From Methylomonas sp. (lineage in GTDB: Bacteria > Pseudomonadota > Gammaproteobacteria > Methylococcales > Methylomonadaceae): a DNA stretch of 14,624 nt. The DNA lies in NCBI GenBank assembly GCA_026990815.1, contig JALXCS010000193.1, positions 1 to 14,624 of the forward strand, in the 5' to 3' direction. A program made the translations under genes and the position numbers. Of the stretch, positions 6,997-14,042 are shown in pieces; the stretch's first letter is position 1, and every line of letters starts with the position of its first letter. Under the pieces are notes generated by a model. It saw nothing but the letters and a program-made list of their open reading frames with translations, was not told the origin of the DNA and did no database searches.

Positions 6997-7761
6997 TCAA
7001 TTTTTTATCCCAACCCCCTTGTGCAGTAAAAACAGGCTAAAAATAATCAAAACTACGATAAAACCACTCGTCATAATAAAAGCCATTTGGATATTCACAT
7101 CGGACACCCCGATCAAGCCATACCGGAAAGCATTTATCATGTACAAAATGGGGTTCAGCAATGAAATTTTTTGCCAGATTTCCGGCAACATGGACACCGA
7201 ATAAAAAACCCCTCCTAAATAACTCAAGGGTGTCAAAATAAAATTAGGGATAATTGATATTGCATCAAAACTGTCTGCAAAAACTGCATTAATAAATCCG
7301 GCCAAAGCAAACAGTGTGGACGTCATCAATGCTACAAATAAGGCCAGACCGAGATTTTGTGGGAAAATATCAGTAAAAAACAATGAAATACCGGCAACAA
7401 CTGAACCTACCATTAAGCCTCGGGCAATTCCGCCAGAAACATATCCGGCCAATATTACCCAGTTCGGAATCGGAGAAACCAACAACTCCTCTATATGTTT
7501 TTGAAATTTGGTGGAATAAAATGACGAAACCACATTGGCATAAGAATGACTGATGACTGACATTAAAATTACACCAGGTACAATAAATTCCATGTATGTG
7601 GCATCATATATTTTGCCTATTCTTTGGCCAATCAAAGTACCAAATATTAGAAAATATAAGGATGTGGTAATAGCTGGCGGTAACAAGGTCTGTGGCCAAA
7701 TACGGGTAAACCGGCGAACTTCCTTGGTAAAAATCGTTGTAAAAGCAATCCAATTATTCAT
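6997..7761 (-). CDS. yadH: ABC-2 type transporter permease (YadH-like)
   Basis: The membrane subunit of an ABC-2 exporter. The protein is 254 residues (E. coli YadH has 256) with six predicted TM segments. The N-terminal AFTTIFTKEVRRFTRIWPQTLLPP is the short cytoplasmic and interface helix usual for the family. VISHSYANVVSSFYSTKFQKHIEELLVSP (about 64-92) carries the conserved ABC-2 coupling region, and TPLSYLGGVFYSVSMLP with LNPILYMINAFRYG (about 177-219) the conserved second half. It follows yadG with a 2-nt gap and is surely its partner. The substrate of YadGH is not known to me. Lipid, drug or polysaccharide export are all possible. Confidence 0.92.
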   Translation of the reverse strand: MNNWIAFTTIFTKEVRRFTRIWPQTLLPPAITTSLYFLIFGTLIGQRIGKIYDATYMEFIVPGVILMSVISHSYANVVSSFYSTKFQKHIEELLVSPIPNWVILAGYVSGGIARGLMVGSVVAGISLFFTDIFPQNLGLALFVALMTSTLFALAGFINAVFADSFDAISIIPNFILTPLSYLGGVFYSVSMLPEIWQKISLLNPILYMINAFRYGLIGVSDVNIQMAFIMTSGFIVVLIIFSLFLLHKGVGIKN

Positions 7762-7763
7762 AA

Positions 7764-8690
7764 TCAGGCATTTTGTGATTGATCTTGATTAATTAAATCC
7801 AAAAATAGCTGTTCAAGACGATTTGATTTATTTTTCAAACTAGATACCTGAATATCCCGTTCGGTCAATTCCTGAAACAGCTGATTCAAACCTTGCTCCT
7901 TTGGTACAGCCACATTCAGCAAACTATCGCCTTCCAATTCAATTACAAACCCAGGTATCTCAGGGGCATTGCTAACAGGACGGGCTAAATCCATCACAAA
8001 ATAATCAACATTAAGACGAGCAAGCAAACTACTCATTCTAGAGTTCTCTACAATTCGACCATGATTAATAATGGCAATATTTCGACATAGATTTTCTGCC
8101 TCTTCAAGATAATGGGTAGTCAGAATAATCGTTGTACCTCCTGCATTAACTTCGCGCATCAACTGCCACATAGAACGACGAATCTCAATATCAACACCTG
8201 CTGTGGGTTCATCCAGTATCAGAAGCCGAGGGTTATGGACCAAGGCTCGCGCAATCATTACTCTTCTTTTCATGCCGCCTGACAAACGCCGTGAAACAAT
8301 GTTGCGCTTGCCCCATAACTGCATCTGTTTCAAACATTTTTCTGCATTTTTCCTGGCTTGCTTACGTGGTATTCCATAATATCCGGCCTGATTTAGCAAA
8401 ATATCCTGAACAGTTTCAAACTGATTAAAATTAATTTCCTGTGGAACCAGACCAATATAGCTTTTTGCACACCCACAATTTTTATCCAGATCAGCATCAA
8501 AAATTTTGACCGTACCTTTGGTTTTCGTAACCAAAGAACAAACAATACCAATAGTGGTTGATTTTCCCGCCCCATTCGGACCCAACAGGGCAAAAAAATC
8601 CCCTTCAGCAACATCCAAATCAATTCCTTTGAGCGCTTGAATGCCGCCCTTATAGGTTTTTTGCAAATTTCGAATAGAAAGTGCTTTCAT
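7764..8690 (-). CDS. yadG: ABC transporter ATP-binding protein (YadG-like)
   Basis: The ATPase of the YadGH exporter, 308 residues, the same length as E. coli YadG. It shows Walker A GPNGAGKST (about 37-45), a Q-loop in LVPQEINFN (Q84), the signature LSGGMKRR (136-143), Walker B LLILDEPTAG (156-165), the D-loop and the H-loop His in TTHYLEEAE (about 193). FETVQ..L..QAGYYG and LWGKRN match the YadG subgroup well. The C-terminal ~90 residues form the regulatory domain (NRLEQLFLDLIN near the end). No strong Shine-Dalgarno precedes the ATG; an 11-bp palindrome AAGTAGTACTT (8696-8706) lies just upstream. Divergent from ppx. Confidence 0.94.
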   Translation of the reverse strand: MKALSIRNLQKTYKGGIQALKGIDLDVAEGDFFALLGPNGAGKSTTIGIVCSLVTKTKGTVKIFDADLDKNCGCAKSYIGLVPQEINFNQFETVQDILLNQAGYYGIPRKQARKNAEKCLKQMQLWGKRNIVSRRLSGGMKRRVMIARALVHNPRLLILDEPTAGVDIEIRRSMWQLMREVNAGGTTIILTTHYLEEAENLCRNIAIINHGRIVENSRMSSLLARLNVDYFVMDLARPVSNAPEIPGFVIELEGDSLLNVAVPKEQGLNQLFQELTERDIQVSSLKNKSNRLEQLFLDLINQDQSQNA

Positions 8691-8753
8691 GTAACAAGTA
8701 GTACTTAACTGATGAGGACAAATAGGTTAAATTAATAGCATGATTTTATCCAA

Positions 8754-8799
8754 CTGACATAGTCATCTGATAAACATAAACCTGACAATTCTATCAGAT
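8754..8799. promoter_or_regulatory. Repeated CTGAYA half-sites and 8-bp inverted repeat in the yadG/ppx divergent region
   Basis: The 143-bp divergent spacer holds ATCTGATA (8765-8772) and its exact inverse TATCAGAT (8792-8799), separated by 19 bp. Two more related elements, CTGACAT (8754-8760) and CTGACAA (8782-8788), lie in the same stretch. They resemble Pho-box half-sites (CTGTCAT) but their spacings (13 and 15) do not fit the 11-bp Pho period. A binding site for some regulator of ppx or yadG is plausible but unproven. TACAAT at 8798-8803 is a possible ppx -10 box without a good -35. Confidence 0.4.
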
Positions 8800-8821
8800 A
8801 CAATCATTTTTCGTAGATAAC

Positions 8822-8826
8822 AAGGA
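8822..8826 (+). promoter_or_regulatory. Ribosome binding site selecting the TTG start of ppx
   Basis: AAGGA lies 7 nt before the TTG at 8834. The first in-frame ATG would fall at about residue 21, after the essential DLGSNSFH motif, so TTG must be the start or very near it. Confidence 0.75.
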
Positions 8827-8833
8827 TTATCCA

Positions 8834-10330
8834 TTGACCACCCAAGCTCCAGAAATAGTAGCTGCTGTTGACTTAGGTTCCAACAGCTTTCATATGATTG
8901 TCTGTCGATTAAAGGACGGAAAACTTCATACGATTGACCGTTTAAGAGAAATGGTTCGTTTAGCCTCCGGTTTAAATGAAGATAAATTTTTGTCTCAGGA
9001 AGTACAAGATAGAGCGCTTGCCTGCCTGGAGCGGTTTGGTCAACGTATCCGCAACTTTCCTCCTGGCAGTGTTCGAGCAGTCGGCACTAATACGCTGAGA
9101 TCCGCAAAAAACTCCAATCAATTTTTATCACTGGCCGAAGCCGCCCTGGGTCAACCCATTCATGTTATTTCCGGAATCGAAGAGGCGCGCTTGATCTATT
9201 TGGGTGTTGCACATAGTCTGGAAAGCAATGGTAAAAAACGCTTTGTTATGGACATTGGTGGCGGTAGTACCGAATATATTATTGGCAAACATGACCAGCC
9301 CAGGCGAAAAGAAAGTGTACCCATGGGTTGCGTATCCATGAGCAACAAATTTTTCCCGAATGGAATTATTAGCAGCAAAAAATTTCGCCATGCTGTTTTG
9401 TACGCACAGCAACAATTAGAACCTTATGAAAAAGCCTTCAGCAGCAAACGATGGGAGGAAGCCATTGGCGCATCTGGCACCTTGCGGGCAATCAATAAGG
9501 TACTGCAGACAAATGACTGGAGTAACGAAGGTATCACCTTATTCGGACTAGAAAAATTAGTAGATTTTGTAGTCCAGCATAATCATGTAGATGAATTTTC
9601 CTTGCCTGGATTAGATCCTCAACGTGCACCTGTTTTCCCCGGTGGTTTAGCCATTATCTATGGCAGCTTCCGTAGCCTTGGCATCGAACAAATGACCGTA
9701 TCCGATGGCGCTTTGCGCGAAGGATTGGTATTTGATTTACTGGGCCGAATCTTCAATAAAGATATACGTTCCGATACCGTTCAGACTACCGCTGAACATT
9801 ATCATGTTGACATGGTTCATGCGGCACGAGTGCAAAACACCATCCACTACATGCTCGGACAGTTAAAAAAATGTCACTCCTTATCTGTTGAAGAATCCCC
9901 CCATTTTCTTAACTGGGCCGCAAATCTGCACGAAATAGGTCATGAAATTGCCCATAACCAATACCATAAACACAGCGCGTATATTATTAAACATTCAGAT
10001 TTAGCTGGTTTTTCCCAGCAGGACCAGAATTTGTTATCGACTATTGTCAGAGCGCACCGCCGTAGATTACCCAGAAAAATGTTTAAGGAATTGCCAAAGC
10101 CTTGGCATAAAAATGCCATCTACCTGACCATCATCCTACGTCTGGCAGTACTGCTGCATAGAAATCGACATGATTTTGATTTACCGGAATACACAATTTC
10201 AATAGATAATAAAACCATTAATCTGGAATTTCCCGCCCAATGGCTTCAAAACTCACCATTAACCCATGCTGATCTAATGCAGGAAGCAGAATATTTAAAT
10301 GCTGCCGATTTTATCCTGGAATTCAAATAA
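8834..10330 (+). CDS. ppx: Exopolyphosphatase (Ppx/GppA family)
   Basis: Ppx removes terminal phosphates from inorganic polyphosphate; the related GppA hydrolyses pppGpp. The 498-residue protein has the ASKHA-fold phosphate 1 motif DLGSNSFH (13-20), the catalytic-Glu segment SGIEEARLIYLGV (113-125), phosphate 2 motif DIGGGSTE (140-147), GASGTLRA and DGALREG (291-297). The C-terminal half is the HD-like helical domain (LHEIGHEIAHNQYHKHSAYII, about 365-385) and a final beta domain. Length and domain order match E. coli Ppx (513) and GppA (494). Sequence details (RLREMVRLASGL, PMGCVSMSNKFFP, SLPGL) look closer to Ppx. It starts with TTG and forms an operon with the next gene, 3 nt away. Confidence 0.93.
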   Translation: MTTQAPEIVAAVDLGSNSFHMIVCRLKDGKLHTIDRLREMVRLASGLNEDKFLSQEVQDRALACLERFGQRIRNFPPGSVRAVGTNTLRSAKNSNQFLSLAEAALGQPIHVISGIEEARLIYLGVAHSLESNGKKRFVMDIGGGSTEYIIGKHDQPRRKESVPMGCVSMSNKFFPNGIISSKKFRHAVLYAQQQLEPYEKAFSSKRWEEAIGASGTLRAINKVLQTNDWSNEGITLFGLEKLVDFVVQHNHVDEFSLPGLDPQRAPVFPGGLAIIYGSFRSLGIEQMTVSDGALREGLVFDLLGRIFNKDIRSDTVQTTAEHYHVDMVHAARVQNTIHYMLGQLKKCHSLSVEESPHFLNWAANLHEIGHEIAHNQYHKHSAYIIKHSDLAGFSQQDQNLLSTIVRAHRRRLPRKMFKELPKPWHKNAIYLTIILRLAVLLHRNRHDFDLPEYTISIDNKTINLEFPAQWLQNSPLTHADLMQEAEYLNAADFILEFK

Positions 10331-10333
10331 CGT

Positions 10334-11605
10334 ATGTTCAATGCCCTCAGGATACTTTTTTTCAGTATCAGTATCCCTGCAATTATTCTTGCGGCACTTT
10401 TAATTTATGCAACTGATAACACTCCGGCAATCACTAATACCTGGTACCTGACCTCGCAGGATATCCAGCGCGCCAAGGAAATTGTCAGTACAACTCGCCT
10501 ACGTCGCCGAGGCGTGAAAAGACTGGTTTTAAATGAGAAAGATTTGAATATTGCAGCCAGCTATATTTTAAAACCCTTCGTTAAAGGGTACACTAAAATC
10601 ACCCTAGGTCCCGATAAAATAAATTTTTTGTTCAGCTTCAAATTACCCAACAATTTATTAGGCAACTTTTTAAATATCAATTTTTCTCTGAACAAACAAC
10701 ATGGATTTCCACAGGTTAAAAACCTGTCTTTTGGGAAATTAACCATTGCCGATGAATTTGCAGGGCTGGTTATTGAAAACATCATCAAACATAGTCAGCT
10801 CAATCAATATTTTATATTGCTGGGAAAGCATTTGAAAGGCATCACTATTAAGCCAGATCAAATAGTAATTACCTACTTTATGACACCGGCTTCATATATT
10901 GAAGCGCAAAATTTTCTTCTGGAACATGCCCAAGAAAATAATATCTTTGCAGTTTATCAACGCAGGCTTAACGAAGTGCTTCGCACACATAACCGAAGAA
11001 CCAGATTGTCACTGGCGGACTTATTAAAACCACTATTCCAATTAGCTACGCAACGTTCCACACTGGAAACCGCCATTGAAGAAAACCGTGCAATCATTTA
11101 CATCGTCAGCGCTTATGTCAACAGCCGCGAAGTTTTCAAGTTTTTGTCCTATGACAGAAGACGCAGACCCATTATTTATCGAGTCTACTTATACGGCCGC
11201 ACTGACTTGGCTCAGCATTTTATGGCTTTGGCAGCGGTCACTTCTTCAGGAGGCACCCGTCTTGGCCACTTACTGGGACTTGAAAAGGAAATATTCGATT
11301 CAAAAGGCGGCAGTGGCTTCAGTTTTGTCGACCTGGCCGCAGACAGAGCAGGAATGTACTTTGGTAAAATGGCAACATCTTCACCTGAAAATGCACTCAA
11401 ATTTCAAAAAATTATGTCAGAAATAAAGGACTATCGTGCCTTTATGCCGGAAGCAAGGGACTTACCAGAACGCATGAACGCGAAGCAATTCAAGGTCCGT
11501 TTTCAATCAGTCTATAGTCCTGCTTATCAGAATGTATTAAGAAAAATAGATGCCAGAATTAAAGCCAGTCCTTTATATGCTTTTCAGAAAAAACAGGATA
11601 ATTAA
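10334..11605 (+). CDS. Hypothetical membrane-anchored protein linked to ppx, YfiM/DUF2279-like C-terminal motif
   Basis: A 423-residue protein whose function I do not recognise. Residues about 7-26 form one hydrophobic segment (signal anchor or uncleaved signal). The rest is hydrophilic, so it is probably periplasmic and tethered to the inner membrane. Residues 30-190 look beta-rich (KITLGPDKINFLFSFKL, INFSL, IKPDQIVITYF), and 190-275 are helical and basic. The C-terminal part has HFMALAAVTSS (295-305), LGLEKEIFDS (314-323), SGFSFVDLAADRAG (327-340) and YFG. This resembles by eye the HF...GKE.WDS...SG.SWKD...D.AG pattern of YfiM/DUF2279 proteins. It begins 3 nt after the ppx stop, so it is co-expressed with ppx. 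Confidence 0.8.
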   Translation: MFNALRILFFSISIPAIILAALLIYATDNTPAITNTWYLTSQDIQRAKEIVSTTRLRRRGVKRLVLNEKDLNIAASYILKPFVKGYTKITLGPDKINFLFSFKLPNNLLGNFLNINFSLNKQHGFPQVKNLSFGKLTIADEFAGLVIENIIKHSQLNQYFILLGKHLKGITIKPDQIVITYFMTPASYIEAQNFLLEHAQENNIFAVYQRRLNEVLRTHNRRTRLSLADLLKPLFQLATQRSTLETAIEENRAIIYIVSAYVNSREVFKFLSYDRRRRPIIYRVYLYGRTDLAQHFMALAAVTSSGGTRLGHLLGLEKEIFDSKGGSGFSFVDLAADRAGMYFGKMATSSPENALKFQKIMSEIKDYRAFMPEARDLPERMNAKQFKVRFQSVYSPAYQNVLRKIDARIKASPLYAFQKKQDN

Positions 11606-11627
11606 TGTATATGTGAAATTTCAACAT

Positions 11628-11660
11628 TTTTGTACTTGTCAGTTGCTAACAGGTACAAAA
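11628..11660. repeat. 12-bp inverted repeat downstream of the ppx operon
   Basis: TTTTGTACTTGT (11628-11639) pairs with ACAGGTACAAAA (11649-11660), 11 Watson-Crick pairs plus one G-T, around a 9-nt loop. It starts 22 nt after the stop of the ppx-linked gene. The T's lie in the 5' arm rather than after the stem, so it is not a textbook intrinsic terminator in either direction, though it may mark the transcript end. Confidence 0.6.
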
Positions 11661-11708
11661 CAATTACTACAATAAAGCGAGTAACTGTTGAACGATTTGA
11701 CGCTTATC

Positions 11709-11790
11709 TTGCGCCAAATATTGTGCAATATTTTTCGCAACTGCATCCATTCAGATGCACAAGTTGTATGCGTAGAATGGATTAGCGAAA
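11709..11790. repeat. Cluster of overlapping palindromes between convergent genes
   Basis: Three nested structures. First, TTGCG-CC-AAATATTG-TG-CAATATTT-TT-CGCAA (11709-11740), a 32-bp near-perfect palindrome. Second, TTTCGC (11733-11738) and ATCCATTC (11745-11752) pair with GAATGGAT (11775-11782) and GCGAAA (11785-11790). Third, a small GCATC/GATGC hairpin (11743-11758). The first two share bases and are mutually exclusive folds. The segment GCGTAGAATGGATTAGCGAA recalls palindromic dispersed repeats seen in some methanotroph and cyanobacterial genomes; this is an impression from memory. Nearly identical 11-mers flank the cluster (ACTGTTGAACG at 11684, ACTGTTAAACG at 11811). Confidence 0.6.
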
Positions 11791-11873
11791 TGTAACCAGA
11801 CTATTTTTTGACTGTTAAACGCTCAAAACATAAGGCTTATTGCAACCCTTCTTGGCTTTGAAGTTTATGTATC

Positions 11874-12599
11874 TTATAAACTATTTTTTTCCACCTGTAG
11901 TGCTTGGAGCAATTGTTTTGCTGGCATATACCCTGGATAGACTGTGCCTTTTTCTGTAACGATCATGGGAGTACCTCGAGCACCAAGTTCATGTGCCAAG
12001 TTCATATGTTTATCAACTGGATTTTTGCAATTTTTTGGCTCTGGATCATTACCTTTCTTTGCTTCAGTTAAAGCGGCCTTTCGGTCTTTTGCACACCAAA
12101 CTGAAACCGCTTTGTTGTAAGAACTCGAACCTTTTCCTGCTCTTGGAAAAAATAGATACTGAATAGCAATACCCTGATCAAGATATTGATCAATTTCAGA
12201 ATGCAGCTTCCGGCAATATCCGCAATCAATATCAGTAAAGACAGAAACTGTATATTTAGTTTCCTCTGGCTGGAAAATAATCATCTGGTCCTTGCCTATC
12301 TTTTCGATTGATTTTGCTCTGATACCAGCCAGTTTTCCCTCAGTCAAATCCTTTCTCGCTTTTACGTCAATCAGCTTACCCTGTAGTAAATATTTCCCGT
12401 CATCTGAGGCATAAAAAATATTTGAACCTGCTACCACTTCATAAAGCCCAGGAATTGGGCTAGTCTGCACTGAATCAACCTTCAATCCAGGCATGGAACT
12501 ACTCAGCATTTGTTTAATATCATCTTCATTTGCAGATACTGAACCAATAGAAAAACTCAAGCTGAAAAAAATTAACAGAATTCTATTTGTAAAATTCAT
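11874..12599 (-). CDS. dsbC: Periplasmic thiol:disulfide interchange protein DsbC
   Basis: DsbC isomerises wrong disulfides in the periplasm and is kept reduced by DsbD. With the ATG at 12599 the product is 241 residues, with a signal peptide of about 23 (NRILLIFFSLSFSIGSVSA, then NEDD). The N-terminal dimerisation domain includes IPGLYEVVAGSNIFYASDDGKYLLQG. The thioredoxin-like domain has the active site CGYC (about 126-129) in FTDIDCGYCRKLH, the cis-proline loop GTP (209-211) and PGYMPAKQL. A second cysteine pair (about 169 and 191) matches the structural disulfide of E. coli DsbC. An in-frame TTG at 12617 would add six residues and is less likely. Neither start has a strong ribosome binding site. 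Confidence 0.94.
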   Translation of the reverse strand: MNFTNRILLIFFSLSFSIGSVSANEDDIKQMLSSSMPGLKVDSVQTSPIPGLYEVVAGSNIFYASDDGKYLLQGKLIDVKARKDLTEGKLAGIRAKSIEKIGKDQMIIFQPEETKYTVSVFTDIDCGYCRKLHSEIDQYLDQGIAIQYLFFPRAGKGSSSYNKAVSVWCAKDRKAALTEAKKGNDPEPKNCKNPVDKHMNLAHELGARGTPMIVTEKGTVYPGYMPAKQLLQALQVEKNSL

Positions 12600-12675
12600 A
12601 ATGATGTAAGAGTGCAAAAATTGTTAATAAGTCAATTAAAGACTTGCAAAATTGTAATTGGTTCAATATCTGAAA

Positions 12676-12703
12676 ATTATAGACTATTGGATCAATCGCT
12701 CAA
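12676..12703 (-). promoter_or_regulatory. Candidate promoter for dsbC inside the 3' end of rseP
   Basis: A perfect TATAAT lies at 12676-12681 on the minus strand, with TTGAGC (four of six matches to TTGACA) 16 bp upstream at 12698-12703, overlapping the last codons of rseP. It would give dsbC a leader of about 70 nt and expression independent of dxr-rseP. Confidence 0.45.
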
Positions 12704-14036
12704 TATCCAGCATAATTGCCAAGCCCATTAACAGTAATAACAAAGCCATACCGATCTGTTGAAAAAAAGCTTGAGCCCGATCTGAAACCGGACTTCCCTT
12801 AATTGCCTCAATGATATAAAACATCAAATGCCCGCCATCCAACACCGGTACGGGTAGTAAGTTAATCACGCCAAGACTAACGCTAACCAATGCTAAAAAC
12901 TTGAGAAAGGGAGTTAACCCCATCTCTGCAGATTGGCCAGCATATTGGGCAATACTGATTGGGCCACTCAGATTTTCAACGGAAGCTTTACCAATCAGCA
13001 TTTTGCCTAGCATCTTCAATGTAGCAGATGAAAATTCATAGGTTTTCTTCACTGCTGCAGCAAGTGCAGATATTGGCGGCAGTGAGTATTCAACAACCAT
13101 TGACTCCCGTATATTTTCCGGGATTTTTACACCAGCACCAATTTTTCCGACCTGGCCATCTTCAGATTCCACAATTTCAGGTGTAATGGTCAAATGTAAT
13201 CGAACACCATCGCGCTCAATTTCAAGATCAATCGCTACACCAGGATGATCACGTACATATTCAACCCATTGCATCCATTCCTTTAGCGGAGTGCTATCAG
13301 CACTGATTAAAACATCGCCAGGCTTTAATCCTGCACGAGCGGCAGCACCATCTGGCAAAACTTTGTCGATTACCGGCTTAATCTTAGGTGACCAAGGTGT
13401 AAGACCAAGTTTCTCATAAAGAATTTTAGGATCCTGGCTGGCTGAATCAGGAATTCTCAAAGTTCGAACCTGCTGCTCACCGCCTGATGCTTTAACTTGA
13501 ATGGAAATTTCCTGCTCAGAATCAATCGCCGAGGTAACTATTGCCGTTATTGCTTCGGTCCAGGTTGGTGTTTTTGAGTCATTAACAGTCAGAATTTCAT
13601 CACCTTCTCTAAACCCGGCTTGGGCAGCAAGTGTATCAGGTTCAATTGAACCCATAACCGGTCTGATTCCGGTTTCTCCCAATATGAATACGCACCAATA
13701 CAATAAAACAGCAAGAAACAGATTAAAAAGAGGTCCCGCTAACACAATTGCAAAACGAGCCCAGAGTGGCTGTCGGTTAAAAGCGTAAGGTAAATCTTTT
13801 TTTTCGACAGGCCCTTCCCGTTCATCAACCATCTTGACATAACCGCCTAAAGGTACTGCAGAAAGTGCATATTCAGTTGAATCCGGTTTTTTTTGATAAG
13901 ACCACACAATGGGTCCAAAACCCACCGAAAAACGCAACACTTTTACCCCGACTTTTCGGGCAACCCAAAAGTGGCCAAACTCATGAAAGGCTACCAGGAT
14001 ACCAATAGCTAGGATAAAATAAAATAAAGTCTGCAT
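12684..14036 (-). CDS. rseP: Site-2 zinc metalloprotease RseP
   Basis: RseP cleaves membrane-embedded anti-sigma factors such as RseA, releasing sigma E, and also clears remnant signal peptides. The 450-residue length equals E. coli RseP. TM1 carries the zinc site HEFGH (about 18-22) within ILVAFHEFGHFWVARKVGV. Next is the PLGGYVKM membrane-associated segment (61-68). Two periplasmic PDZ domains follow (about 125-205 with GFREGDEILTVN, and 215-300 with AGLKPGDVLISAD). The third zinc ligand Asp lies in NLLPVPVLDGGH (about 391-402), and a final TM is at about 427-445. It follows dxr with a 6-nt gap. In many proteobacteria bamA comes next, whereas here dsbC does. Confidence 0.96.
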   Translation of the reverse strand: MQTLFYFILAIGILVAFHEFGHFWVARKVGVKVLRFSVGFGPIVWSYQKKPDSTEYALSAVPLGGYVKMVDEREGPVEKKDLPYAFNRQPLWARFAIVLAGPLFNLFLAVLLYWCVFILGETGIRPVMGSIEPDTLAAQAGFREGDEILTVNDSKTPTWTEAITAIVTSAIDSEQEISIQVKASGGEQQVRTLRIPDSASQDPKILYEKLGLTPWSPKIKPVIDKVLPDGAAARAGLKPGDVLISADSTPLKEWMQWVEYVRDHPGVAIDLEIERDGVRLHLTITPEIVESEDGQVGKIGAGVKIPENIRESMVVEYSLPPISALAAAVKKTYEFSSATLKMLGKMLIGKASVENLSGPISIAQYAGQSAEMGLTPFLKFLALVSVSLGVINLLPVPVLDGGHLMFYIIEAIKGSPVSDRAQAFFQQIGMALLLLLMGLAIMLDIERLIQ

Positions 14037-14042
14037 TTTCTG

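Noticed and set aside
8754..8788. Pho box upstream of ppx
   Set aside because: The half-sites resemble CTGTCAT, but their spacing (13 and 15 bp) does not fit the 11-bp periodicity of PhoB sites.
11076..11426. 116-residue plus-strand frame within the ppx-linked gene
   Set aside because: Overlaps a longer frame with operon spacing and plausible domain structure; no motif or ribosome binding site of its own.
11824..11873. Terminator just after dsbC
   Set aside because: Only a long-loop ACATAA/TTATGT pairing and a 4-bp AAGG/CCTT stem with a short T-run are visible; too weak to call.
12600..12617. Upstream TTG start for dsbC
   Set aside because: It adds six residues before the signal peptide, has no ribosome binding site, and the ATG at 12599 gives a normal signal sequence.
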